Shown here one piece after another: positions 34,688 to 43,300 of a stretch of DNA of 64,000 nucleotides (within the stretch, counting starts at the first letter, position 1; each line of letters starts with the position of its first letter). The DNA comes from Chromatiaceae bacterium (lineage in GTDB: Bacteria; Pseudomonadota; Gammaproteobacteria; Chromatiales; Chromatiaceae), in the NCBI GenBank assembly GCA_024235395.1, contig JACKMK010000002.1, positions 434,001 through 498,000 on the forward strand, in the 5' to 3' direction. The notes under the pieces were generated by a model. The model was not told where the DNA came from and made no database searches. It worked only from the letters and a program-made list of their open reading frames with translations. The position numbers were made by a program, and so were the translations under genes.

Positions 34688-35308
34688 TCAATGACGCCGC
34701 AACAGCGGCGCTATGACGGTCCCCATCACCAGGCCCACCGCCAGGGCAACAGCTGCCCACACCAGGATGCGCCGCTGTACGGCATTGATGATCGCGTTAT
34801 CGAGCATGTTCACGCCCGCGTGGAATCCCTGTAACCGCCAGCCACCATCCTGCCTGACCACCGTGGCGGTCCAGTGGGTGTCGAGCGACAGCGATGTGCC
34901 GTCGGCCAGGGTGTAGGTGTCGGTGGATGTGCCGTACACGAGACCGGTCTGTCCGTCGATGGCGCGTGTCAGCTCCGTAGCCTGCGGTGCGAAATGCACC
35001 GCCTTGAGGGGCGCATCACTGCCCTCGAAATAGTTGCGGACATAGCTGTCGAGCTGGCCGAGGTCGGTCACCACGTGCTGATCGGCGAAGGTCAGCACGA
35101 ATCCGTCGGCGAGGTACTGCGCCAGCGTTGCGGTATCCAGCCGGTTCAATGCCGCTGTCGCATCGACCAGTAAGCCACGCAGCGCATCGTGATCCGCTTC
35201 GCTCAAGGTGCCGCTGACACCCGACTGCGGGGCCTTTGGCACAGGATCGGCGGCAAGCACCGGCATCATCGGCAACAGCAACATCAACAGACAGGCCAAA
35301 CGCAGCAT
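34688..35308 (-). CDS. Exported SnoaL/DUF4440-like protein with C-terminal membrane anchor
   Basis: A 206-residue protein. A signal peptide (LACLLMLLLPMMPVLAADP) is followed by an NTF2-like alpha+beta barrel: LVDATAALNRLDTATLAQYLADGFVLTF, then YGTSTDTYTL and HWTATVVRQDGGWRLQGFHAG. A C-terminal helix (VWAAVALAVGLVMGTVIAPLLRRH) would tether it to the membrane. AAGGAG precedes the ATG. It lies 45 bases downstream of the PAP2 gene, probably in one operon. Catalytic role unknown. Confidence 0.7.
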   Translation of the reverse strand: MLRLACLLMLLLPMMPVLAADPVPKAPQSGVSGTLSEADHDALRGLLVDATAALNRLDTATLAQYLADGFVLTFADQHVVTDLGQLDSYVRNYFEGSDAPLKAVHFAPQATELTRAIDGQTGLVYGTSTDTYTLADGTSLSLDTHWTATVVRQDGGWRLQGFHAGVNMLDNAIINAVQRRILVWAAVALAVGLVMGTVIAPLLRRH

Positions 35309-35353
35309 GGTGCATCTCCTTGTTGATCGATCTTGTTGGTCCCTGTGGTCCGG

Positions 35354-36052
35354 TCATCGCGACCGAGTTTCGCCGAAGCGCCGTACCAGCAATGCCAGCA
35401 GCAATCCACCGGCCACGTCGAGCAGGTGGTGCTGTTGAACGAGCACAACACTACCACACATCACACACAGCCAGACCGATAGCAGGACGCGCGCCCAGCC
35501 GGGCGATGGCCGCAGCAGGGCCAGCGACGTCAAGGTGCCGTAGACCACATGCAGTGACGGCACCAGGTTGTACGGCAGGTCGAATCTTGTGATCAACAGG
35601 AACGGCATCGGCAGTTCCAGATCATGCGCCGGCGACACGAATCCGATGGTGGTCGGTACCGCGACAAAGACCGCCCCGGCGATCAGCGTCGCCAAACCGA
35701 GCTGGCCAGCGAGCCGGCGCAGTGAGGGCACACCGAGTGCAAACGGCGGCAGCACGAACAGCAGAAAGATCGAGAAATAGACGTAGATGAACGCTGGCAC
35801 CAGCGGCAGACCGGCTTCCCATGGCAGGTACAGCTGGAGGTGATCGCTACGTCCCTGGTTGATCAGATTGGCGCCGCCATAGACGACCAGGAACAACAGA
35901 TCGAGCGAAAGGCCCAGGACCAGGTAACTGCGCCAGCGCACGCGCGAAGGCCACCAGGTCCAGCCATCGCGGGTTGGCTGCGTCCCCAGGGGCGCACCAA
36001 GCCGTTCGTCGGGCCAGGCCGGAGCTTGTTGGGCATCGCTTTCGGACGGCAT
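35354..36052 (-). CDS. PAP2-superfamily membrane phosphatase
   Basis: A 232-residue inner-membrane protein with five to six helices. PAP2 motifs PSLHVVYG and QQHHLLDVAGG carry the catalytic His and His/Asp pair. The first PAP2 motif (KxxxxxxRP) is not obvious. The form resembles inositol-phosphorylceramide synthase-like PAP2 proteins, which act on lipid phosphates. The ATG at 36052 has AGGAAAT upstream; the longer open frame to 36955 is antisense to the next genes and rejected. It diverges from the hemolysin-like operon. Confidence 0.8.
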   Translation of the reverse strand: MPSESDAQQAPAWPDERLGAPLGTQPTRDGWTWWPSRVRWRSYLVLGLSLDLLFLVVYGGANLINQGRSDHLQLYLPWEAGLPLVPAFIYVYFSIFLLFVLPPFALGVPSLRRLAGQLGLATLIAGAVFVAVPTTIGFVSPAHDLELPMPFLLITRFDLPYNLVPSLHVVYGTLTSLALLRPSPGWARVLLSVWLCVMCGSVVLVQQHHLLDVAGGLLLALLVRRFGETRSR

Positions 36053-36122
36053 GGCGGATTTCCTGATCGACGATAAGCGGAGGATCTCAGACCACGCCCC
36101 GCATCGAACCCTGAATGGCGCC

Positions 36123-36141
36123 GTCTGCCGGTCCGGCAGAC
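36123..36141. promoter_or_regulatory. Perfect 9-1-9 palindrome in divergent promoter region
   Basis: GTCTGCCGG-T-CCGGCAGAC is centred 80 bases before the PAP2 start and 100 before the hemolysin-like start. A dyad of this form could be an operator for a dimeric regulator acting on either gene. It may also be a simple hairpin. Confidence 0.35.
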
Positions 36142-36170
36142 CGGTCCGGGCAAGGTCCGCCCAATGATCG

Positions 36171-36187
36171 TTTAAGCGCTGGTTAAG
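36171..36187 (+). promoter_or_regulatory. TTTAAG-N5-GTTAAG direct repeat, QseB/PmrA-type site
   Basis: Two hexamers sharing TTAAG are spaced by 5 bases, one helical turn from start to start. This is the arrangement recognised by OmpR-family regulators QseB and PmrA (YTTAAK-N5-YTTAAK). It lies 45 bases before the first gene of an operon that is followed by a QseBC-like two-component system. A possible -10 (GACAAT, 36210-36215) is at a suitable distance. Binding by the linked regulator is inferred. Confidence 0.5.
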
Positions 36188-36232
36188 CACCACCCCACAG
36201 AATGCGCCCGACAATGTCACTGCTGGAGGTGG

Positions 36233-36901
36233 GTGGTGGGCAGACTCAAGACGCAAGCGGAGACCCTGGTTCCGACATCCGTGCAAATCGCCGGACCTTC
36301 GGGCATCGACCGCCAACTGGCGGAAGCATTCATAAGGCGCGCATTCGACAGGGCCTACGCGGCGCAGGTAACGGCCTTCATGCCGCTGTTGATGACCTTG
36401 CGCAACGATGCGGGCAGCCTGCTGGCGGTGCTGGGCGTGAGGCCCGACACGGATCAGCCATTGTACCTTGAGCACTACCTGAGTGAGCCGGTGGAACAAC
36501 GGCTGGCCGATGCCGCCGGGTCCCCGGTCGACCGGGCGTCGATCGTCGAGGTCGGCAATTTCGCGGTCGGGGCGGCGGGTGGCGGACGTTGGTTGATCAC
36601 TGCGCTCACCGCCTACCTGTATGCGACGGGGCAGGGCTGGGCGGTGTTCACCTGCGGTCCGACACTGCAGAACGCATTCCGCAGGCTTGGTATCCAGCTG
36701 GTCGACCTCGCTGTCGCCGACCCGCTGCGTCTGCCGGAACCGGAGCGCGAACGCTGGGGCACCTACTATGCACAGCGGCCACGGGTGATGGCCGCAAACG
36801 TCCAACAGAGCCATGCGGTGCTGTCGACCCTGTTCGAGACCGAATGCGTGTTGCACACCCTGTGGTCGTGCGCCTTGCGTACCGGTGGATTGGCAGCATG
36901 A
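36233..36901 (+). CDS. Thermostable-hemolysin (delta-VPH)/LuxI-like family protein
   Basis: A 222-residue protein of the thermostable hemolysin family, which has a GNAT-like fold related to acyl-homoserine-lactone synthases. Typical blocks are FIRRAFDRAYAAQVTAFMP, YLEHYLSEPVEQ and SIVEVGNFAVG, followed by AVFTCGPTLQNAFRRLGI. The family name comes from Vibrio delta-VPH; a real hemolytic role is doubtful. In this operon an acyltransferase or synthase function is more plausible. GTG 36233 or GTG 36236 follows GGAGG. Its stop overlaps the ligase start (ATGA). Confidence 0.8.
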   Translation: MVGRLKTQAETLVPTSVQIAGPSGIDRQLAEAFIRRAFDRAYAAQVTAFMPLLMTLRNDAGSLLAVLGVRPDTDQPLYLEHYLSEPVEQRLADAAGSPVDRASIVEVGNFAVGAAGGGRWLITALTAYLYATGQGWAVFTCGPTLQNAFRRLGIQLVDLAVADPLRLPEPERERWGTYYAQRPRVMAANVQQSHAVLSTLFETECVLHTLWSCALRTGGLAA

Positions 36902-38403
36902 AAATGCTCGAGCGACTGCGGGAACATGCCGCTGCGCATCCACTGCGCACCGCACTTTCCGGTCCGGACTGGCAATTCAGCTATGGCCAGCTTGTCAGCG
37001 AGGTGGAGCAGGCGATTCGCCAGTTGTGCGAAGTCGGTACCCAGGTGCTGGCCATCTCGATGGACAACGGACCGGCATGGGTGATCCTCGACATCGCCGC
37101 GCTACAGTTGGATATCTGTGTGGTCCCCTTGCCCGGCTTTTTTTCGTCGGCGCAGACGCAGCACACGATCCGTCGAGCTGGCGTGCAGGGGGTCGCGACG
37201 GATGACCCGGACGGCCTGCGCGAACGCTGCGGTGGGATGCTGCAGACCGGTGAGCGGACACTCGAAATCGGTGGACAGAGGGTGTCCTGGTTGAAGGTGC
37301 AGCAAGACAGTTGCGCCCCGACAGCGCCGCTCGCCCGTGTCGTGCACAAGGTCACCTTCACCTCCGGTACCACGGCCGATCCGAAGGGTGTGATGCTCGA
37401 CTGGCAGCAGATGCGCGCGGTCGTCGAGTCGCTGGTCGGTGCGGTTGGCATGGCACCGGATGACCGGCACCTGGTGCTGATGCCGTTGGCTGTACTGCTC
37501 GACAACATCGCCGGCGTGTATGTCGCATTGTGGGCGGGCGCGGTGGTCGAGCTGTGGCCCCTGGCCCGTATCGGGCTGACCGGCGCGGCAGCTTTGAATG
37601 CGCGGCTGATGGTCGATGCGCTCGGCCGATCGCGCGCGACCACGGCGATCTTCAGTCCACAGACGCTACAGGGTGTGGTCGAGCAACTCGAGATGCACGA
37701 GTCGTCCGGTCTCACGTTGCGCTTTGCCGCCATCGGCGGGGCACCGGTGTCGCCGCAGCTGCTCGAGCGTGCGGCGCGTGTCGGCGTTCCGGCATACGAG
37801 GGCTACGGGCTGTCGGAGTGCGGTTCCGTGGTATGTCTCAACACACCGGCACAACAACGCCCGGGTTCCGTCGGGCGGCCTCTGCCGCACTTGCAGCTTT
37901 CGATCGCCGACGACGGCGAGGTGTGGGTGAGCGGTCGCGGATTCCTGGGTTACCTCGGTGACGCCGACCCGCACCGGGCGGTTTGGCCGACCGGTGATCT
38001 GGGCGAGCTGGACGTCGACGGCTACCTGTTCCTGCGCGGTCGCAAGCGCAACGTGTTCATCACCTCGTCGGGGCGAAACGTCGCGCCGGAATGGGTGGAA
38101 CGGGAACTGGTACTGGAAGGCGCGATCCGTCAGGCGGCCCTGTTCGGCGAGGCGCGCCCGTTCAACGTCGCAATCCTGGTGGCCGCCCCCGACGCCAACG
38201 TCGCGCAGATCGACGCCGCCGTAGAACGCGTCAACCGCACTTTGCCCGACTACGCTCGGGTTGCGCGATGGGTCAGGGCGCGCAGTCCGTTTTCGGTCGC
38301 CAATGGTCTGCTGACCGGAACCGGTCGGATCAGGCGCGATGCGCTGGCGCAGCGCTACGACCGGGTCATCGAGTCGCTTTACAGTGAGGCACTTTCGTCA
38401 TGA
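36898..38403 (+). CDS. AMP-dependent acyl ligase (ANL family)
   Basis: A 501-residue adenylating enzyme. The P-loop is TFTSGTTADPKGV (residues ~151-163), the mid motif YEGYGLSECG (~300-309), and the hinge TGDLGELD with LRGRKRNVF (~365-385). The C-terminal catalytic Lys region reads GTGRIRRDAL, with Arg where most relatives have Lys, possibly limiting or changing the adenylation half-reaction. It is shorter than most acyl-CoA synthetases. It presumably activates a fatty or other carboxylic acid for the adjacent enzymes. Four-base overlaps join it to both neighbours. Confidence 0.85.
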   Translation: MKMLERLREHAAAHPLRTALSGPDWQFSYGQLVSEVEQAIRQLCEVGTQVLAISMDNGPAWVILDIAALQLDICVVPLPGFFSSAQTQHTIRRAGVQGVATDDPDGLRERCGGMLQTGERTLEIGGQRVSWLKVQQDSCAPTAPLARVVHKVTFTSGTTADPKGVMLDWQQMRAVVESLVGAVGMAPDDRHLVLMPLAVLLDNIAGVYVALWAGAVVELWPLARIGLTGAAALNARLMVDALGRSRATTAIFSPQTLQGVVEQLEMHESSGLTLRFAAIGGAPVSPQLLERAARVGVPAYEGYGLSECGSVVCLNTPAQQRPGSVGRPLPHLQLSIADDGEVWVSGRGFLGYLGDADPHRAVWPTGDLGELDVDGYLFLRGRKRNVFITSSGRNVAPEWVERELVLEGAIRQAALFGEARPFNVAILVAAPDANVAQIDAAVERVNRTLPDYARVARWVRARSPFSVANGLLTGTGRIRRDALAQRYDRVIESLYSEALSS

Positions 38404-39074
38404 GTGATTTTTTCGAAGAACTGCTCGGGGCCACAGAGCAGGAGCGTGATGCGCTGCTGTCGATCCCCTTCATCCAGCACGGCTGGCGTGGTGAGCTGTC
38501 ATTGGAAAGCTATACGGCGTTCCTCGGACAGGCCTATCACCATGTAAAGCACACCACGCCGCTCCTGATGGCCTGCGGTTCGCGCATCACACATGACAAG
38601 GAGTGGCTGCGCAACGCGATGGCCGAGTACATCGAGGAGGAGGTTGGTCACCAGGAATGGATACTGAACGACATCCGACACTGTGGTGCGGATGCCGAGG
38701 CGGTTCGCACGGCGACGCCGTCGGCAGCGACTGAACTGATGGTCGCCTACGCCTACCACGTGGTCGATCGTGGAAACCCCGTCGGCTTCCTCGGCATGGT
38801 ACTGGTGCTCGAGGGGACCAGTGTGCGGGTGGCCTCCGACGCCGCCGAGCATCTGCGGTCCAATCTCGGGTTGCCGGCGAAGGCATTCTCCTATCTCACC
38901 AGCCATGGATCGCTGGATGTGTCGCACATGGATTTCTATCGCAACCTGGTCAACCGCCTGCAGGACGCCAAAGACCGTGATGCGGTCGTGCACTGCGCAC
39001 GCCGTTTCTTCCGCCTGTACGGCGACATCTTCCGCAGCCTGCCGCTGACACTGAACGAGGCAGCGGCGGCCTAG
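38400..39074 (+). CDS. Heme-oxygenase-like diiron oxidase (TenA/UndA-like)
   Basis: A 224-residue all-helical protein of the iron-containing redox enzyme group. The ligand pattern of HDO enzymes is complete in its second half: E81-x2-H84 (EEEVGHQEW), E138 (LEGTSV) and H169-x3-D173-x2-H176 (HGSLDVSH). An early YHHVKH (residues 46-51) replaces the usual first Glu region. HDO relatives include UndA (fatty acid to alkene), SznF and CADD; TenA itself lacks this iron set. With an acyl ligase next door, oxidation or decarboxylation of an acyl or amino-acyl substrate is a fair guess. Confidence 0.8.
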   Translation: MSDFFEELLGATEQERDALLSIPFIQHGWRGELSLESYTAFLGQAYHHVKHTTPLLMACGSRITHDKEWLRNAMAEYIEEEVGHQEWILNDIRHCGADAEAVRTATPSAATELMVAYAYHVVDRGNPVGFLGMVLVLEGTSVRVASDAAEHLRSNLGLPAKAFSYLTSHGSLDVSHMDFYRNLVNRLQDAKDRDAVVHCARRFFRLYGDIFRSLPLTLNEAAAA

Positions 39075-39119
39075 GTCGGATCCCATTCCGAACAATGACC
39101 AACGACGAGGACTGAGAGC

Positions 39120-39917
39120 ATGCAACTTCATGGCGTACGGGCCTTGCTGACGGGTGCAGCGGGCGGAATAGGCAGCGCGGTGGCCGAACGCATGGCGCGA
39201 AAAGGCGCCATTCTCGCGCTGGTGGGCCGCCAGGATACGACGCTGGACCCGGTAGTCGAGCGGATACGCGCGGCCGGCGGTGTCGCACACGGCTTTGCCG
39301 CAGACCTGAGCGACCGGAGCGCGCGCGAGCAGCTCATCGACACCGCCCGGGCACGCATCGGTGGCATCGACATGCTGGTGAACTGTGCGGGTGCGATGAG
39401 CTTTGGCCCGCTCGAGGACGAAGACCCGGTCTTGATCGACCGCGTCGTGCACATGAACCTGGTCGTGCCGATGTTGCTCGCACGCCAGGTGTTACCCGAG
39501 ATGCTCGAGCGCGGTGATGGTCGGATCGTCAACATCGGCTCGACGTTCGGCAGCATCGGGTTTGCCTGGTTCGCGGCATACTCGGCGAGCAAGTTCGGGC
39601 TGCGCGGTTTCTCCGAGGCGTTGCGTCGTGAACTCGATGGCAGCGGTGTCGGCGTGACCTACGTCGCGCCGCGAGCGGTAAGAACCAAGTTCAACAGTGA
39701 GGCAGTCTACCGAATGGCGCAGGCGACGCAGATGCAGATGGACGAACCGGAATGGGTCGCACAACACATCATTGCCGCCATCGAGCAGGATGCCAAGGAC
39801 GTCTATCTCGGGTTCCCGGAGAAGCTGTTCGCTCGCCTCAACGGATTGTTGCCGCGCTTGATCGATGGTGGTCTGCGTCGTCAGACCCGCGTGATGGCAC
39901 CGTTCGCCCGCGGGTGA
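39120..39917 (+). CDS. Short-chain dehydrogenase/reductase
   Basis: A 265-residue classical SDR. The nucleotide motif is TGAAGGIG (11-18), with NCAG (88-91), Ser141 and the YSASK motif (Tyr154, Lys158). Cofactor preference is unclear; VGRQD after beta-2 suggests NADP(H). The C-terminal part ending in RLNGLLPRLIDGGLRRQ is like long-chain or sterol-type SDRs. It lies 45 bases after the HDO gene as the last enzyme of the operon. Confidence 0.88.
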   Translation: MQLHGVRALLTGAAGGIGSAVAERMARKGAILALVGRQDTTLDPVVERIRAAGGVAHGFAADLSDRSAREQLIDTARARIGGIDMLVNCAGAMSFGPLEDEDPVLIDRVVHMNLVVPMLLARQVLPEMLERGDGRIVNIGSTFGSIGFAWFAAYSASKFGLRGFSEALRRELDGSGVGVTYVAPRAVRTKFNSEAVYRMAQATQMQMDEPEWVAQHIIAAIEQDAKDVYLGFPEKLFARLNGLLPRLIDGGLRRQTRVMAPFARG

Positions 39918-40043
39918 TGGGTGCATTCCGGGTGCGGCGCTGGTGAATGGGGTCTGCGCCGGCGAACCGGTCGGCTGGTATGCTCGTGCCCAAGGCTGTA
40001 CTCAACCACGGATTCGGCGGAGGGGGCCGACGGGGAACAATGC

Positions 40044-40703
40044 ATGAGAATATTGCTGGTCGAAGATGATGCCTTGCTCGGTTCGGCGGTGCGTGCCGGG
40101 CTCGAACAGTCCGGTTACACCGTCGACTGGCTTCGCGACGGCCGACATGCGGCCACAGCGTTGCAGGATGGTGAGCCGGATCTGCTGGTACTGGATATCA
40201 GCCTGCCGGGCAAATCCGGGCTGCAGATACTCGCCGAGCTGCGCGGCCGGGATTCGACGCTACCGGTGTTGATACTGACCGCTCGCGACACGGTCGATGA
40301 TCGCATCGCCGGTCTGGATGCGGGCGCCGACGACTATCTGGTGAAGCCCTTCGATCTTGGCGAACTGACCGCCCGCTTGCGGGCGATCGCGCGCCGACGG
40401 GGTGGACGCGCTACACCGGTGATCCGACACGGTGATCTCACGTTCGACCCGGCGGCGCGTACCGTCGAGATCGATGGCAAAAGCGTGAGCCTGTCCGGCA
40501 AAGCGATAGCGATCCTCGAGACGCTGCTCGAGCGACCCGGTGTGCCGATGTCGCGCGACCGGCTGGAGCAGATCCTCTATGGGTGGGGTGAGGGCGTCGA
40601 GAGCAATGCGGTCGAGGTGCATATCCATCACCTGCGCAAGAAGCTCGGCAAGGACCGTATTCGCACGATTCGTGGACTGGGCTACATGATCCCGCGGGAA
40701 TGA
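40044..40703 (+). CDS. OmpR-family response regulator (QseB/PmrA/TctD-like)
   Basis: A 219-residue regulator. Receiver domain with DD8-9, phospho-acceptor Asp51 and Lys in DDYLVKPFD. The C-terminal winged helix includes ERPGVPMSRDRLEQILYGW and SNAVEVHIHHLRKKLG. It pairs with the kinase gene, which starts inside its stop codon. Situated 126 bases after the SDR gene in the same direction, it may control the preceding operon via the direct repeat at 36171. The ATG at 40044 is chosen; another ATG four bases upstream is out of frame. Confidence 0.9.
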   Translation: MRILLVEDDALLGSAVRAGLEQSGYTVDWLRDGRHAATALQDGEPDLLVLDISLPGKSGLQILAELRGRDSTLPVLILTARDTVDDRIAGLDAGADDYLVKPFDLGELTARLRAIARRRGGRATPVIRHGDLTFDPAARTVEIDGKSVSLSGKAIAILETLLERPGVPMSRDRLEQILYGWGEGVESNAVEVHIHHLRKKLGKDRIRTIRGLGYMIPRE

Positions 40704-42172
40704 AAGCGCACCCCTCGATCCGCCGCCGTCTGCTGGCGATGTTGATCTTTGCGATCCTCGCGGTGTGGGTCGTCGTCCTGCTGCTGGTCTATCGCTCCGC
40801 CCATCACGAGGTCGAAGAGGTGTTCGATGCCGGCCTGGCACGCAGTGCGCGGATCCTGACGGCACTGCTGCTGCACGAGTTCGAAGAGGAGCAGGACGTA
40901 GCGGACGAGGTGCGTGCGGTGCAGCGCGAGGTCGGCAGTGAGGACTTGAAGTCTCTGCCGCACCTGATCGACGTGCTGCGGCGCTATGCGGCCGGACATG
41001 CCAAAGAGCAGCTGAAGCTTTCGATCGCGACCATGGACGTGGAGCACCGGTACGGTTCGGGTCTGGCGTTTGTTGCACGGTTTCCCGATGGCTCCGTGAT
41101 GATGCGTGACCGGAGTGCACCGGATATCCCGCCGCACGACGATGGTTTTGCCGACGTTCTTGTCGGCAACGCACGCTGGCGCATCTATACCCTGACCGAC
41201 AAGGAAACCAGTTATGTCGTACAGGTCGGCGAGCGGCATGCGTTTCGTTCCGAGCTGGTGAACTACATCACGCGCAACAGCCTGATGCCTTCGCTGGTGG
41301 CGGTGCCGCTGCTCGCAGTGCTCATCTGGGCCGTCGTCGGTCGTGCGTTGAGACCGTTGCAGCGGGTCGCCGAACAGGTCGCGAGCCGCGCCCCGCAGGC
41401 GCTGGGGCCGATCGATGACTCCGATGCTCCGCACGAGATTCACAGCATGGTGTGCGCACTGAACAACCTGTTTGCCCGGGTCGATGCGGCCATGGTGCGT
41501 GAGCGTCAGTTCACCGCCGATGCGGCGCACGAGTTGCGGACGCCGCTGGCGGCGCTGAAGACCCACCTGCAGGTTGCACGCGCCCGCACCGCGGAAGGCG
41601 AGGCGCGCCGATCACTGGATCAGGCGCTGGATGGCGTTGACCGCGCCACGCATTCGGTCGAGCAGCTGCTCTACCTGGCGCGTGCCGATGCCGAAGAGGC
41701 CAAGGCCATCGTCAAGCCGGTCGTGAACCTGCGTGACCTCGTGTTCGACGTGGTGGCGGCGTTCAGCCAGCAGGCATTTCAACGCGACATCGACCTGGGT
41801 GTCGATGCCGATCAAAGGATCGAAGTGCACGGTGACGCGACCGCGCTGCACGTGATGTTGCGCAACCTGGTCGACAACGCCGTACGCTATACACCGGTCG
41901 GCGGCACCGTGACCGTCGCCACGGGCAGCGCCGCCGGTCGTCCGTGGCTCGAGGTGGTCGACAATGGCGCCGGGGTGTCGCCCGAAGACCGCGAGAAAAT
42001 ATTTGATCGCTTTCATCGTGGCTCGGATGAACGCGCCGCGGCTGCAACCGGCAGCGGCCTGGGCCTGTCGATCGTGCAGCGAATCGCCGACCTGCACGGT
42101 GCCGAGATCCGGCTCGACGATGGCCCTGAGGGCCGCGGCCTGGCGATACGGGTCTTGTTTCCCGCTGCTTGA
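40700..42172 (+). CDS. QseC-like sensor histidine kinase
   Basis: A 490-residue inner-membrane kinase. Helix 1 (residues ~13-33) is followed by a ~165-residue periplasmic sensor, then helix 2 (~198-218) and a HAMP-like linker. HisKA has His277 (ADAAHELRTPL). The HATPase has NLVDNAVRYTP, DNGAGVS and GSGLGLSIV. The periplasmic part is acidic near its start (EFEEEQDVADE), sometimes linked with cation sensing. It forms a two-component system with the upstream regulator through an ATGA overlap. Confidence 0.92.
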   Translation: MKAHPSIRRRLLAMLIFAILAVWVVVLLLVYRSAHHEVEEVFDAGLARSARILTALLLHEFEEEQDVADEVRAVQREVGSEDLKSLPHLIDVLRRYAAGHAKEQLKLSIATMDVEHRYGSGLAFVARFPDGSVMMRDRSAPDIPPHDDGFADVLVGNARWRIYTLTDKETSYVVQVGERHAFRSELVNYITRNSLMPSLVAVPLLAVLIWAVVGRALRPLQRVAEQVASRAPQALGPIDDSDAPHEIHSMVCALNNLFARVDAAMVRERQFTADAAHELRTPLAALKTHLQVARARTAEGEARRSLDQALDGVDRATHSVEQLLYLARADAEEAKAIVKPVVNLRDLVFDVVAAFSQQAFQRDIDLGVDADQRIEVHGDATALHVMLRNLVDNAVRYTPVGGTVTVATGSAAGRPWLEVVDNGAGVSPEDREKIFDRFHRGSDERAAAATGSGLGLSIVQRIADLHGAEIRLDDGPEGRGLAIRVLFPAA

Positions 42173-42232
42173 CCGGACGCTAGCGGACCTCTCGCGTGGC
42201 ACCCCATCCCCGGGTGCCGCGCCGAACGATTG

Positions 42233-42266
42233 CCGGCGACCACCGACCGGCACCGGTGGTCGCCGG
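42233..42266. terminator. Strong 13-bp hairpin between convergent genes
   Basis: CCGGCGACCACCG (42233-42245) pairs perfectly with 42254-42266 over an 8-base loop, right between the ends of the kinase gene and the convergent PEP-CTERM-like gene. A second small hairpin (CCGGC-cttta-GCCGG) follows. No T-run, so it is probably a GC-rich bidirectional terminator or 3'-end stabiliser. Confidence 0.5.
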
Positions 42267-42276
42267 GGCCCGGCCT

Positions 42277-43164
42277 TTAGCCGGCGGAGCGCGGTCCACT
42301 GGCGGTTGCCAGCGGCAGGCGGCGTCGCGCGGCGATGCCCAGACCGCCGGCCGCAAACAGCCAGAGCATCCCGGGAAGAGCGACGGCTGCCGGGTCAGCA
42401 CCGTAACCGAGGAATACCCCGGAATCCGAATACACCGTCACCCCGGGCGCTACCGCGACACCGGCGCTCGCGGTGTGCTCACCGTCGAGCAGATAGGACC
42501 CGAGGTCGACGTTGGCGGCACCGAACAAGGCGCTCGTGTAGAACACATCGAAGCGCTCGCGGTCCGAGTCGAGCTTGATGGTCGCATCGATCATCAGGTC
42601 GATGATGGCGCCGCTCAGATCTGCGACGGGATTGCTGTAGTCGACGCGCATCGTATCGAAGAAAAGCGGCGCGATATCGTCCGGATCGTCCTGCTGGGCA
42701 TTGCCGAACCAATTGGTATGGTCGACCAGTCCGGCCTCGAAGATGCCGAAAAATACGCTACCGACGAGCAGGTTGCCATTCGGCGTGTCGGCGATGACGG
42801 TGGCATCGACGGTCGCCTCGAGCCCCCAGCTGAAATGCACGTCGGTGCCAGCGCCACCGACGAAGGTCAGGGTGTCCCCCATGATGCCCTGTCCGGAGGA
42901 CGACGCCGTATTGACGTTGCCTTCGGCGTAAAGGCGCATCTCGCCGGTGGCCAGATCCACCGAGGCACGACCGGTACGTGCCGCATCGTTGAATTCGACG
43001 GCGTTGTGGGTAGCGCCGTCCACGATCAGTCCGTCGATCAGTTCGCCGGGTCCGAAGGTCACCGCGGGCCGGACGAAGTAGGCGTGGGCGTTGCCAGCCG
43101 CGAGCAGGCTCAGGCAGCCGATGAGCGCGGTAGCATTGGCAAATGGGATTGACTTGGTGTTCAT
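42277..43164 (-). CDS. PEP-CTERM/VPLPA-like exosortase-sorted protein
   Basis: A 295-residue secreted protein. A signal peptide (ALIGCLSLLAAGNAHA) and a long beta-rich passenger are followed by a C-terminal sorting tail. The tail has VALPGMLWLFAAGGLG, then the Arg-rich ARRRLP, i.e. short motif, helix and basic stop as in PEP-CTERM/VPLPA-CTERM proteins. Such proteins are cleaved by exosortase and exported to the surface or matrix. GGAGTG precedes the ATG at 43164. The passenger has no assigned family. Confidence 0.75.
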   Translation of the reverse strand: MNTKSIPFANATALIGCLSLLAAGNAHAYFVRPAVTFGPGELIDGLIVDGATHNAVEFNDAARTGRASVDLATGEMRLYAEGNVNTASSSGQGIMGDTLTFVGGAGTDVHFSWGLEATVDATVIADTPNGNLLVGSVFFGIFEAGLVDHTNWFGNAQQDDPDDIAPLFFDTMRVDYSNPVADLSGAIIDLMIDATIKLDSDRERFDVFYTSALFGAANVDLGSYLLDGEHTASAGVAVAPGVTVYSDSGVFLGYGADPAAVALPGMLWLFAAGGLGIAARRRLPLATASGPRSAG

Positions 43165-43300
43165 TGGGCACTCCGTTGTTGTTCTTGGGGTACGTCCGTG
43201 CGGGGCGAATGCCGTAGCACGCGAACGTCTCAGCAAACGCTACCGGGCAGCGGCTGGTCGCTCTACGCCCTTTTTGGGCCAATTGCGGGACCGGCGGGCG

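Noticed and set aside
36053..36955. N-terminal extension of the PAP2 protein
   Set aside because: It would be antisense to the hemolysin-like gene. A good ribosome site and the normal family length support the start at 36052.
43165..43300. Sigma-54 promoter for the PEP-CTERM-like gene
   Set aside because: The nearest candidate has GG and GC only eight bases apart, which sigma-54 does not accept.
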